This document shows positions 33,841 to 41,573 of a stretch of DNA of 47,028 bases, one piece after another; within the stretch, counting starts at the first letter, position 1, and every line of letters starts with the position of its first letter. The stretch is from Candidatus Iainarchaeum sp. (GTDB lineage Archaea; Iainarchaeota; Iainarchaeia; Iainarchaeales; Iainarchaeaceae). The stretch spans positions 1 through 47,028 of the forward strand of contig JACQPB010000002.1 in NCBI GenBank assembly GCA_016202305.1, read 5' to 3'. Both the position numbers and the translations under genes were made by a program. The notes beneath the pieces were generated by a model, which saw only the letters and a program-made list of their open reading frames with translations, did not search any database and was not told the DNA's origin.

Positions 33841-34010
33841 TAAACCTAGGGGTTTCCCGCGGCCTTGCTTCAAGTGTTTTCGTGATTGGCGCCGGTGGGG
33901 GCCATGCCGCTGTTTTCGGTGAAAGGCTCGTGCTTTGCTGGAAACGCCAGTGCAGCCAAATGGCCGGGAATCACTTATTTCGCCTTTTTCCTTCACTTTC
34001 CGCAGTTAGG

Positions 34011-34018
34011 TTTATAAA
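34011..34018 (+). promoter_or_regulatory. Probable TATA box of the rRNA operon
   Basis: GTTTATAAATG with TTTATAAA at 34011-34018. It is the only good TATA box between the last glycosyltransferase and the 16S gene. A start about 25 bases downstream gives a leader of roughly 340 bases. Confidence 0.55.
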
Positions 34019-34039
34019 TGAAGTATGCCACTATATAGT

Positions 34040-34376
34040 AAGATTAAGGCCAATCAGGCAGGTGGGCATTTCCATACCTAAACGCCCCAATGAGTAACTT
34101 TTTAGGGCGTTTTCACATAGCAAATGCGGCGCGCTTCGCGCGTGCATTTCGTGTGTCCTGGTGGCTTTCATGAGTACCCAAGCTTTTTTGGGTATGATGT
34201 GGTTATTGCCAGAGGTTTTCCGCAACGGAAAACCAAAAAATCCAAGAGCTGGTTCCGCTTCGGCGGTTCCGGCAATTGGTCCAATTCCAATAAGTCGAAA
34301 GCTCAAAAGCCAATAGGCTTAGCTGAAAAAGGTTGTGCGGTTATGGCCGCGAGGCCATGAATAATGCAATCTTTTC
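34040..34376 (+). other. Leader of the 16S precursor with four hairpins
   Basis: No gene lies here. In order there are hairpins AACGCCC/GGGCGTT (34081-34111), AAATGC/GCATTT with a GCGC-TTCG-CGCG core (34122-34149), TACCCAA/TTGGGTA (34175-34194) and GGTTTTCCG/CGGAAAACC (34214-34234). The interval 33841-34010 upstream is also empty. The 5' arm of the 16S processing stem lies within this leader. Confidence 0.55.
34135..34165 (+). other. 5' arm of 16S processing stem
   Basis: Pairs with 36120-36150. Helix 1 uses TTCGCGTGCA-type bases at 34135-34146 with TGCACGTGGGAA at 36139-36150, eleven pairs with one mismatch. Helix 2 uses TCCTGGTGGC at 34156-34165 with GCGGCCAGGA at 36120-36129. Nine unpaired bases per strand lie between them. 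Such stems bring both ends of the 16S precursor together. Confidence 0.5.
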
Positions 34377-34377
34377 A

Positions 34378-35866
34378 ATTCCAGCTGATCCTGCTGGCGG
34401 ATACTGCTATCGAAGTTCGATTCAGCCATGCAAGTCTAAGAGGCCAAGTCATGGTGGCCTCTGGCGTACGGCTCAGTAACACGTAGTTAACCTACCCTTA
34501 AGAGGGGCTAATCCCGGGAAACTGGGGCTAATCCCCCATAGGAAAAGGCAACTGGAATGTGCCTTTTCCAAAAAGGAGCACACCATGCAAGTGTTTCCGC
34601 TTTAGGATGGGACTGCGGTGGATTAGGTAGTTGGCGGGGTAAATGCCCACCAAGCCGAAGATCCATACGGGCCTTGAGAGAGGTAGCCCGGAGAAGGGTA
34701 CTGAGATAAGGACCCTAGCCCTACGGGGTGCAGCAGGCGCGAAAATTCTGCAATACACGAAAGTGTGACAGAGGAACTTCGAGTGTCCCCTTTGGGGACT
34801 TTTGCCAACTTTAGAAAGGTTGGCGAATAAGGGCTGGGTAAGATACGTGCCAGCCGCCGCGGTAATACGTACAGCCCGAGTGGTATCCCCTAATATTGGG
34901 CCTAAAGAGTTCGTAGCCGGCTATGTAAGTCCTTGGTGAAATCGGCTTTCTCAAAGAGTCGAATGGCCAGGGATACTGCATGGCTCGAGACCGGGAGACG
35001 TGAAGGGAATTTCCGGAGTAACGGTGAAATGTTGTGATCCCGGAAAGACCACCAGTAGCGAAGGCGCTTCACGAGAACGGCTCTGACGGTGAGGAACGAA
35101 AGCTGGGGGAGCGACCCGGATTAGATACCCGGTTAGTCCCAGCCGTAAACGATGCGGACTAGGTGTTCTAGCGCTCACGTAGCGCGGGAGTGCCGAAGCG
35201 AAGGTCTTAAGTCCGCCGCCTGGGAAGTATACTCGCAAGGGTGAAACTTAATGGAATTGGCGGGGACGCACTACAAGGGGTGGATGCTGCGGTTTAATTG
35301 GACACAACGCCAGAAAACTTACCAGGGGCGACAGCAGTATGATGGTCAGTCTGAAGGGCTTACCTGACACGATGAGAGGTGTTGTATGGTCATCGTCAGC
35401 TCGTACTATGAAGCGTCCTGTCAACTCAGGCAACGGGCGAGACCCACGTCCATAGTTGCTATTTCCCGATTCCGGGGGAGCACTCTATGGAGACTGCGGT
35501 GGTAACACTGAGGAAGGAGTGGGCCACGGTAGATCTGTATGGCCCGAATCTCCTGGGCTACACGCGGCATACAATGGACAAGACAATGAGTCTCGAGCCC
35601 GAAAGGGTAAGGTAATCCCAGAAACTTGTCCTCAGTTCGGATTGAGGGTTGTAACCCACCCTCATGAAGTTGGAATCCCCAGTAATCGGAAGTAACCATC
35701 TTCCGGTGAATTAGTCCCTGCGTCTTGCACACACCGCCCATCAAGCCAGCTGAGTGGGGTTTTGATGAGGCCATTCTCTCAGAGGGTGGTCGATTCAGAA
35801 TTCCGCGAGGGGGGCTAAGTTGTAACAAGGTGTCCGTAGGGGAACCTGCGGACGGATCACCTCCTT
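34378..35866 (+). rRNA. rrs: 16S ribosomal RNA
   Basis: A full-length archaeal small-subunit rRNA of about 1.49 kb. It starts near ATTCCAGCTGATCCTGCTGG, has GTGCCAGCCGCCGCGGTAA (519 region) and ends in GGATCACCTCC, which contains the anti-Shine-Dalgarno sequence. The 915 region is unusual: AAACTTAATGGAATTGGC and GGGGACGCAC differ from the common AAACTTAAAGGAATTGGC, so universal archaeal primers may mismatch. Ends are estimated by comparison with archaeal 16S and may shift by a few bases. A TGCCCGGCA/TGCCGGGCA hairpin follows directly. Confidence 0.96.
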
Positions 35867-35920
35867 TTAATGCCCGGCAAATGCCGGGCACAAGTTTTCC
35901 GTTGCGGAACTTTGATGCGG

Positions 35921-35974
35921 CCTTTTTTCTTTTCTTGGAAAGAAAAGAAAAAACGTCGACGAAAAAAGAAAAGA
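35921..35974 (+). repeat. Three-arm repeat copy B
   Basis: Pyrimidine arm TTTTTTCTTTTCTT, loop GGA, purine arm AAGAAAAGAAAAAA, a perfect palindromic link CGTCGACG, and a second purine arm AAAAAAGAAAAG that is the mirror image of the first. Just after it TTTTTTTCG can pair with CGAAAAAA of the last arm. It lies between 16S and tRNA-Ala. Confidence 0.75.
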
Positions 35975-35997
35975 ATTTTTTTCGTGCAATAGCCACA

Positions 35998-36050
35998 CAA
36001 CCTTTTTCTTTTCGTTGACACGAAAAGAAAAACGTTGACGAAAAAAAAGT
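35998..36050 (+). repeat. Three-arm repeat copy C
   Basis: CAACC, pyrimidine arm TTTTTCTTTTCG, loop TTGACA, purine arm CGAAAAGAAAAA, link CGTTGACG, and a third arm AAAAAAAAGTG, which is less well conserved than in the other copies. It follows copy B by about 23 bases. Confidence 0.7.
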
Positions 36051-36119
36051 GTCAAGACATTTCGAGGCATTTTGGAATGTCAAAGGACAACTCTCACATG
36101 CAGCTGTGCTCGCATTTTT

Positions 36120-36150
36120 GCGGCCAGGAGAGCTAAGTTGCACGTGGGAA
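36120..36150 (+). other. 3' arm of 16S processing stem
   Basis: Complement of 34135-34165 (two helices around a 9x9 internal loop). It lies just before tRNA-Ala, so repeats B and C fall inside the 16S precursor loop. The internal loop does not fold into a textbook bulge-helix-bulge, unlike the 23S stem. Confidence 0.5.
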
Positions 36151-36156
36151 ATTCAC

Positions 36157-36231
36157 GGGCCCTTAGCTCAGCGGCAGAGCGCTCCGTTTGCATCGGAGAG
36201 GCCACGGGTTCAAATCCCGTAGGGTCCACCA
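36157..36231 (+). tRNA. tRNA-Ala (anticodon TGC)
   Basis: Acceptor GGGCCCT pairs with AGGGTCC and holds the G3-U70 pair that identifies alanine tRNA. The anticodon loop TTTGCAT gives TGC; the T arm is ACGGG-TTCAAAT-CCCGT. CCA is encoded at 36229-36231. It sits between 16S and 23S, the usual archaeal position, and repeat copy D starts at the next base. Confidence 0.97.
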
Positions 36232-36288
36232 CAACCTTTTTTCTTTTCTCAGAGAGAAAAGAAAAAACGTTGACGAAAAAAGAAAAGA
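36232..36288 (+). repeat. Three-arm repeat copy D
   Basis: CAACC, pyrimidine arm TTTTTTCTTTTCTC, loop AGA, purine arm GAGAAAAGAAAAAA, link CGTTGACG, second purine arm AAAAAAGAAAAGAG. The second purine arm is the exact mirror of the first. It lies between tRNA-Ala and 23S. Confidence 0.75.
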
Positions 36289-36447
36289 GCAGTGAAAAAG
36301 TTTTACCTGAAGAAAAACCAAAACTACATCTGCATTTTTTGCGGAGTTTACGCTTACATGTTTTCACAGTTGTAAGGAATCGTCCTGAGTTATTTCAGGA
36401 CGAAGGGCTGAGCTGATTCCATTCCCAATGGTTTTGGCATTGAAGTC

Positions 36448-36481
36448 GTGCATTGGCAGACCCATCGGTTTAAGGAGTTCT
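36448..36481 (+). other. 5' arm of 23S processing stem with bulge-helix-bulge
   Basis: GTGCATTGGCA at 36448-36458 pairs with TGCCAATGCAC at 39472-39482. Next come a G-A mismatch, the four-base central helix ACCC (36460-36463) with GGGT (39464-39467), a three-base bulge ATC at 36464-36466, and GGTTTAAGG with CCTTAAACC. Two three-base bulges flank a four-pair helix on opposite strands, the form cut by archaeal EndA. Confidence 0.8.
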
Positions 36482-39463
36482 GTAAGCCGTCTAGTGGATG
36501 ACTAGGCTTGGAAGCTGTTGAAGGGCGTGGCAAGCTGCGATAAGCCAAGGCGAGCCGCATGCAGGTTTTGAACCTTGGATACCTGAACAGCTCCGTAAGG
36601 AGTGGGAACGCCGGGAATCGAAGCATCCTAGTACCGGCAGGAAAAGAAAGCAATAGCGATTCCGTCATTAGGGTCGACCGAACGCGGAAGAGGACAAACC
36701 GAATTCTGCAGCGTGAGTTGCAGAAGATGTGGTGTTAGGGCCTGGTTACAGCCTCCTGTCATGAGTTGAAGTCCCCTGGAACGGGGCGCCATAGAGCGTG
36801 AAAGCCGCGTAAGCGAAATGCCGGGAGCTGATTGCCGGGTACCCAGAGTATGGCGCGTCGGATATCGCGTCAGAACGTGCGGGTCAATTACCCGTAATCC
36901 TAAATACTCTCCAAGTCCGATAGCTCACTAGTACCGTGAGGGAAAGTTGAAAAGCACCCTTAACAGGGGGTGAAAAGCGCCTGAAACTAGACGGCCATAG
37001 GCTGACAGGGCACAGAAGAGGTAAAGTCCTCCGAAGCGAGGCATGGAAACGTGCGGAGCGAGGAAGGATGATTCAGTGTCCTGTTGTTCGTCCTGAAACA
37101 CGAGCGAGGGAGTTTGCGGGTGTGGCGAGGTTAATCCCCTTCGGGGAGAAGCCGCAGCGAAAGCGAGTGCCCGCAACGCGCGAAAGCGCGTGAGGGGCAG
37201 GGTATGAATAGTGCCCAAGTCACACACGCCAGACCTGAAACCGGGTGATCTATTCCTTTGCAGGCTGAAGTCCCCCTTCCGGGGGATGGAGGGCCGATAC
37301 CAGTGTTAGTCCAACTATTTGGGTGACATGGGAATAGGAGTAAAATGCCATTCGAACCCGGTGATAGCAGGTTCCTTCCGAAATAGCTCTTAGGCTAGCC
37401 TTTGCTGAGGCGGGCTGTGGGGTAGAGATACTGATTAGAAAGTACTGGTTGGAAACTTCCAGCTTTCTTGTCAAACTCCCAATCTGCAGCCGCCGTAGAA
37501 GCAAGGAGTAGGGGTGCGTGGGGTAAGCCCCGTATCCTTAAGGGGAACGACCCAACCTTGGGTTAAGGCCCATAAGTGCGGATTAAGTGTAACTTGAAAA
37601 GCGTCCTTTTCCTAAAACAATGTGGAGGTAGGCTTAGAAGCAGCCATCCTTTAAAGAAAGCGTAACAGCTCACACATCTAGGTGAGGGGCCTTGAAAATA
37701 ATCTGGGCTAAAATCCGCCGCCGATACCCAGGAATGTCCACTGTGTGGACAATTTATTAGGAAGGTGCTCGGATGGTGTAGAAGCAGGGCAGCAATGTCC
37801 TGTGGAACCGTTCGAGATATGGATCCTCGTGCTAGTAATAATATAGAGAGGTGAGAATCCTCTCCGTCGAAAGGGCAAGGGTTCCTTAGCGCTAATCATT
37901 AGCTAAGGGTTAGTCGGTCCTAAGGCCAAACGTAGAGCGTATTGGCCGAAAGGGAAACGCGTTCATATTCGCGTACCATTCAGATACGTCTTCGGCAACG
38001 ATAGCCGTGCTCCAGACGCTTTGGGCTAGTGTCCGTCCCGCCGTCGCGGGATTTAAATTGCATAGGTCCGTGGAGAGCCGTAATGGCGAGAAGCGGAGCA
38101 AAGCAATGAACAGGAGAAATCTGGACACGAGGCCTGGAGCCCGTGAAAATGGAGTGCGGAAGGATTCTGAATGCCCGTACCAAGAACTGAGAAAGGTGCC
38201 CCTGGCTGAGAAGGCCAAGACGTCTCAGGGAATAACTCTGTTTAGGGAATTCGGCAACAATAGCCCTGTATCTTCGGTATAAGGGGTGCCTGCAGTGCAG
38301 ACTGCAGGTTGCAATAACAAGGGGGGTCCGACTGTTTATCAAAAACACAGGTGACTGCTAGCCAGCAATGGTGTGCATAGTCGCTGACTCCTGCTCACTG
38401 CCAGTACGTGAAACCCCGTTCCAACGGGACTAAGCGCTGGTGAAGAGCGGGCCTAACTCTGAGGCTCTCATGGTAGCGTAATACCTTGGCGGTTGAATGC
38501 CGTCTTGCACCAACGGAGTAACGAGATCCCCACTGTCCCGAATAGAGGCCTGATGAACTCGCTGCGCGGTGAATATGCCGCGGAATTCCAACGGGAAGAG
38601 AAGACCCCACGGAGGTTTACCACAATCTGATGTTGTGGTATGTTTTCTGATGTCTAGCGTAGATGGGAGCGCCGAAGTAGTTTCGCTAGGAACTATGGAG
38701 CGACAATGTAACACCATCCTTTGGAAAACGTACTGCTAACCCGCAAAGGGGACAGCATTTGACTTGGTGGTTTGGCTGGGGCGGCACGCCCCTGAAAATG
38801 TATCAGGGGCGCCCAAAGGTGTGCTCAGGTGAGTCAGAAATTCACCGTAGAACGCAAAGGCAAAAGCACGCTTGACCATGAACTACACAGCAAGGTTCGT
38901 GGATGCGAAAGCAGGGCTTAGCGAACGTCAGAAGCGCATTAGTGGCCCTCTGGTCTTACAGTGAATTTACCCTGGTGGTAATTGAGTGGTCGCGGGTGAG
39001 AGTTCACATCGACCCCGCGGTTTGCGACCTCGCCGTCGGCTCTTGATATCCTGGCCGTGCATAAGCGGCCAAGGGTGCAGGTGTTAACTGATTAAAATCG
39101 AACGTTAGTTGGGTTAAGAACGGTGCGAGCCAGTTTGGTTACTATCTGTTGGAATTGTTGGGCGTCTGAGGGGAAGGAGCACTGAGTACGAGAGGAACGG
39201 TGCTTCGTGGCCACTGGTACGCCAGTTGTCTGACAAGGCATCGCTGGGTAGCTACGCCATGGCTTATAAGAGCTGAAAGCATCTAAGCTCGAAGAAGCCC
39301 CTGAAAATAGACGCCCATTCCTGAAACTCCGCACGTAAAACTGCGGAGGCTAGGGACGAGGGCTCCGGCAAAAGACCGGATCGATAGGCTCGTGGTGTAA
39401 GCGCCAAGCTAACGCGAGGCGTTAAGCCTACGAGTACTAAAAGCCCGAGAGAACCCTTAAACC
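36467..39463 (+). rRNA. rrl: 23S ribosomal RNA
   Basis: Large-subunit rRNA of about 3.0 kb. The 5' part has GAAGGGCGTGGCAAGCTGCGATAAGCC-type archaeal sequence, and the 3' part contains AGTACGAGAGGAAC of the sarcin-ricin loop (near 39186) and ends after CGAGTACTAAAAGCCCGAGAG. The first helix pairs GGTTTAAGG with CCTTAAACC. I see no inserted intron or intein-like block. Ends are approximate. No 5S gene follows it. Confidence 0.95.
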
Positions 39464-39482
39464 GGGTTTCATGCCAATGCAC
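39450..39482 (+). other. 3' arm of 23S processing stem
   Basis: Contains CCTTAAACC, the central GGGT (39464-39467), the second three-base bulge TTC (39468-39470) and TGCCAATGCAC (39472-39482). It pairs with 36448-36481 as described for the 5' arm. Confidence 0.8.
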
Positions 39483-39483
39483 G

Positions 39484-39540
39484 AACCTTTTTCTTTCTCT
39501 TGAAAAGAGAAAGAAAAACCTTCACGAAAAAGAAAGAGAA
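39484..39540 (+). repeat. Three-arm repeat copy E (covarying)
   Basis: AACC, pyrimidine arm TTTTTCTTTCTCTT, purine arm AAGAGAAAGAAAAA, link CCTTCACG, second purine arm AAAAAGAAAGAGAA. Compared with B-D all three arms have changed together: CTTTTC became CTTTCTC, GAAAAG became GAGAAAG, and the third arm became the mirror of the new second arm. It is the last element before the operon end. Confidence 0.75.
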
Positions 39541-39548
39541 TTAACTGC

Positions 39549-39571
39549 TTTTTTTCGTGGAGCATTTTTTT
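39549..39571 (+). terminator. T-rich terminator of the rRNA operon
   Basis: Two runs of seven T at 39549-39555 and 39565-39571 follow copy E. Archaeal RNA polymerase stops at oligo-T, so this is the probable operon end. TTTTTCGTG here can also pair with CACGAAAAA in copy E. Confidence 0.5.
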
Positions 39572-39669
39572 CACCTTGCCATAAGGCTGGCTGTTGCAAT
39601 TGGCAAGGCGGCCAGCGAACTAAATAATCCTCTCCGCGCCCTTGAGCCCCTGGAGGTATTGCTTCTTTG

Positions 39670-39909
39670 TCACGGGGCTTCCACACCGAATTCCGAGAGC
39701 CTGTCCATCATTTCGCTTATAGTGAGGACTGCCTTTTGCGATGCCCCGCCTATTGATATTTTGCCTTGCCTGTATTGCTCAATCGCCAAGTAAAGCCTCC
39801 CCTTCCCTATAAGGCTCCTTATTATTGTTGTCCTGTCCGCCTTTTCCTCCTCTGCCTCAAGGCAAACAAAGTCCAGGTCTTCCTTGTTTATGCTCATGAC
39901 CTTCTGCAT
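39670..39909 (-). CDS. UPF0175-like protein, possible orphan antitoxin
   Basis: A 79-residue protein. The part ALEQYRQGKISIGGASQKAVLTISEMMDRL-like (ending FGVEAP) has the spacing of UPF0175 proteins, which act as antitoxins beside PIN-domain toxins in some archaea. The N-terminus ADRTTIIRSLIGKG is helical. The usual toxin gene would follow directly, but the next 130 bases hold only short broken frames. A start at the second ATG (39897) is possible. It converges with the rRNA operon. Confidence 0.55.
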   Translation of the reverse strand: MQKVMSINKEDLDFVCLEAEEEKADRTTIIRSLIGKGRLYLAIEQYRQGKISIGGASQKAVLTISEMMDRLSEFGVEAP

Positions 39910-40004
39910 TTTTCACCCCTCCAGCCGTTCATTGAAATCATTTATTATTCCTTTGAATACATTGTCACCGGATTCAAGTTCGAGTTGTTTTCGCGCTTTC
40001 CCAG

Positions 40005-40691
40005 CTATTTTGCCGTCGGTTTGCGCCCCTGCCTTTTCTTTAGTATGAGGAGTGTTGGCAGGTTGCTATACCCATATGCCTGGTTTCCTTGCTGGAGTGG
40101 GTACCGGGAATCCCATCTGACGATTTCGCAGTTCTGCTCCAGCTGTTCCCTGTCGGCGATGATTGGGTCTTCGAGGGGTGTTATTATTACCCTCGCGTTC
40201 GGATTGTCGCTCAGCATCTGCACCTGCCTGATGATTTCCTCTGTTGATTTCCTGACAATTTCTTGGCGTTGCATTCCTTGCCTGTCGTATCCGCCGGATG
40301 TGTAAACCCCCTGTGAGATTATAAGGTCGAATTTTCCTGTTGCGGAGGGAAGGTCCGTGACTCTTCTTTGGATGAACGTGGTTTCTGCGCCCGCTTCCCC
40401 CAGTGCGCTTTCAAAAGGCCCAAAAAGTGGGATGCGGCTTGCCCCTATCTCGGCAACGCGCCTGATTTTTTTTGCACGCAAAGCTATTGCAATTATTTTC
40501 CCGATGGGCCGGTTCAGCATGTTTTTCGTCCAGCCGCGTGTCAGTTCCGCGACAACTGCCGAAGCGTTAGCTATCCTTTGCCTGATAAGAATGGAGTTCG
40601 ACCCGTACTTTGCCATGATGGGCGCGATTACCGGTTTTAGTAGGCGGTCATGCCTTTCTTCAAACTCCATGCGCGCTTTGCCTTTCTTCAT
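40005..40691 (-). CDS. Unknown protein with methyltransferase-like fold
   Basis: A 228-residue soluble protein. Residues 80-180 look like a Rossmann methyltransferase core: RRVAEIGASRIPLFGPFE in place of motif I, ETTFIQRRVTD, then KFDLIISQGVYTSGG as a motif IV-like strand, and a later strand NARVIITPLEDP. The glycine-rich motif is weak, so cofactor binding is unproven. The N-terminus is basic. A TATA-like TTATTATAC lies at 40729-40738 on this strand. Confidence 0.5.
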   Translation of the reverse strand: MKKGKARMEFEERHDRLLKPVIAPIMAKYGSNSILIRQRIANASAVVAELTRGWTKNMLNRPIGKIIAIALRAKKIRRVAEIGASRIPLFGPFESALGEAGAETTFIQRRVTDLPSATGKFDLIISQGVYTSGGYDRQGMQRQEIVRKSTEEIIRQVQMLSDNPNARVIITPLEDPIIADREQLEQNCEIVRWDSRYPLQQGNQAYGYSNLPTLLILKKRQGRKPTAK

Positions 40692-40888
40692 CCGGCAGAA
40701 ACCCTTGTGTATACTTTATGCTTTCAGGGTATAATAATCTGTCCGGGCCAGAACTGCAAAGCCTGCTCTAAATTGTACTGGCCCGCGCCAAGCCGGAAGG
40801 ATTACCACATGAGGCGCGGCAAGCCACGGCGCGGGCACTGCGAAAAAAGTTAGGGCTTGTATCGGTTTCCATTTTTTGAGTGCTTGCG

Positions 40889-41518
40889 CTATTTTCCTGG
40901 CTTGGTCGCGACAAGCAGCTTTCCATTTTTGCTGACTGAAAAGCGGCGCGCTCTGGCCACTTCCATGAACGCTTTTCTCCTCGCTATTTCGGACTTTATT
41001 TCGTGGGCGAGCTTCGGATTCCTCTCTTCAAGTTCCTCTGGAGGGTAAGGCGGGAAAAGTTCTGAAAGGCTTTCGCCCTCCCTGACGCTAATGGCAAGGT
41101 TGACTGTCCCGACCTTATTCCTAGTCGCGTGCCTGAAAACCGCGTCTAGAGTGCGGTGCCTCCAGCCCGTGTACTTCTTTGATACTGCACGGTGAATTCC
41201 GGGGTCGCCTTGCCGGAAATGTGCCTGCATGTACTCAATCGTCCATTCTGCAGGTTCCTCGGAAACGATAATCGTGCCTACAGGTCCACGGTTGAACTCC
41301 GCTACACCGCCGCTCTTCCTGTGCGTGGCAGCGTCCTCGAACAGCCCGAAGTGCTTTTCTTCGGGGTAGTAGAACCAAGACCTTTACCTGCCGATGCTCA
41401 GGTGGCCTATGAAAAAGCCCTCTCTTTTCCCCTTCACCCTCTGCCTGACAAGCACGGACTGGTCCACTGGGATTCTCACCCTCGAATAAATGAGCCTGTG
41501 GAAATTATGGGTAGGCAT
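40889..41518 (-). pseudogene. Unknown gene broken by an in-frame TAA
   Basis: The frame runs from ATG at 41518 to the stop at 40889 with one internal TAA at 41384-41386 (codon 45). Residues on both sides look coding: REGFFIGHLSIGR before the stop, then RSWFYYPEEKHFGLFEDAAT after it, with no usable start codon between the TAA and a much later ATG at 41230. The full protein would be about 209 residues, hydrophilic, with a lysine-rich C-terminus; I do not recognise it. One base change (AAA, CAA or GAA to TAA) explains it, as would a sequencing error. Confidence 0.6.
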
Positions 41519-41573
41519 CCACACCAATAAAAAGCTCGTTTGGAATAAAAGACTATCCAGCCGGCAGATTGCC

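Noticed and set aside
34528-39482. Many short frames inside 16S and 23S
   Set aside because: They are shadows of structural RNA genes.
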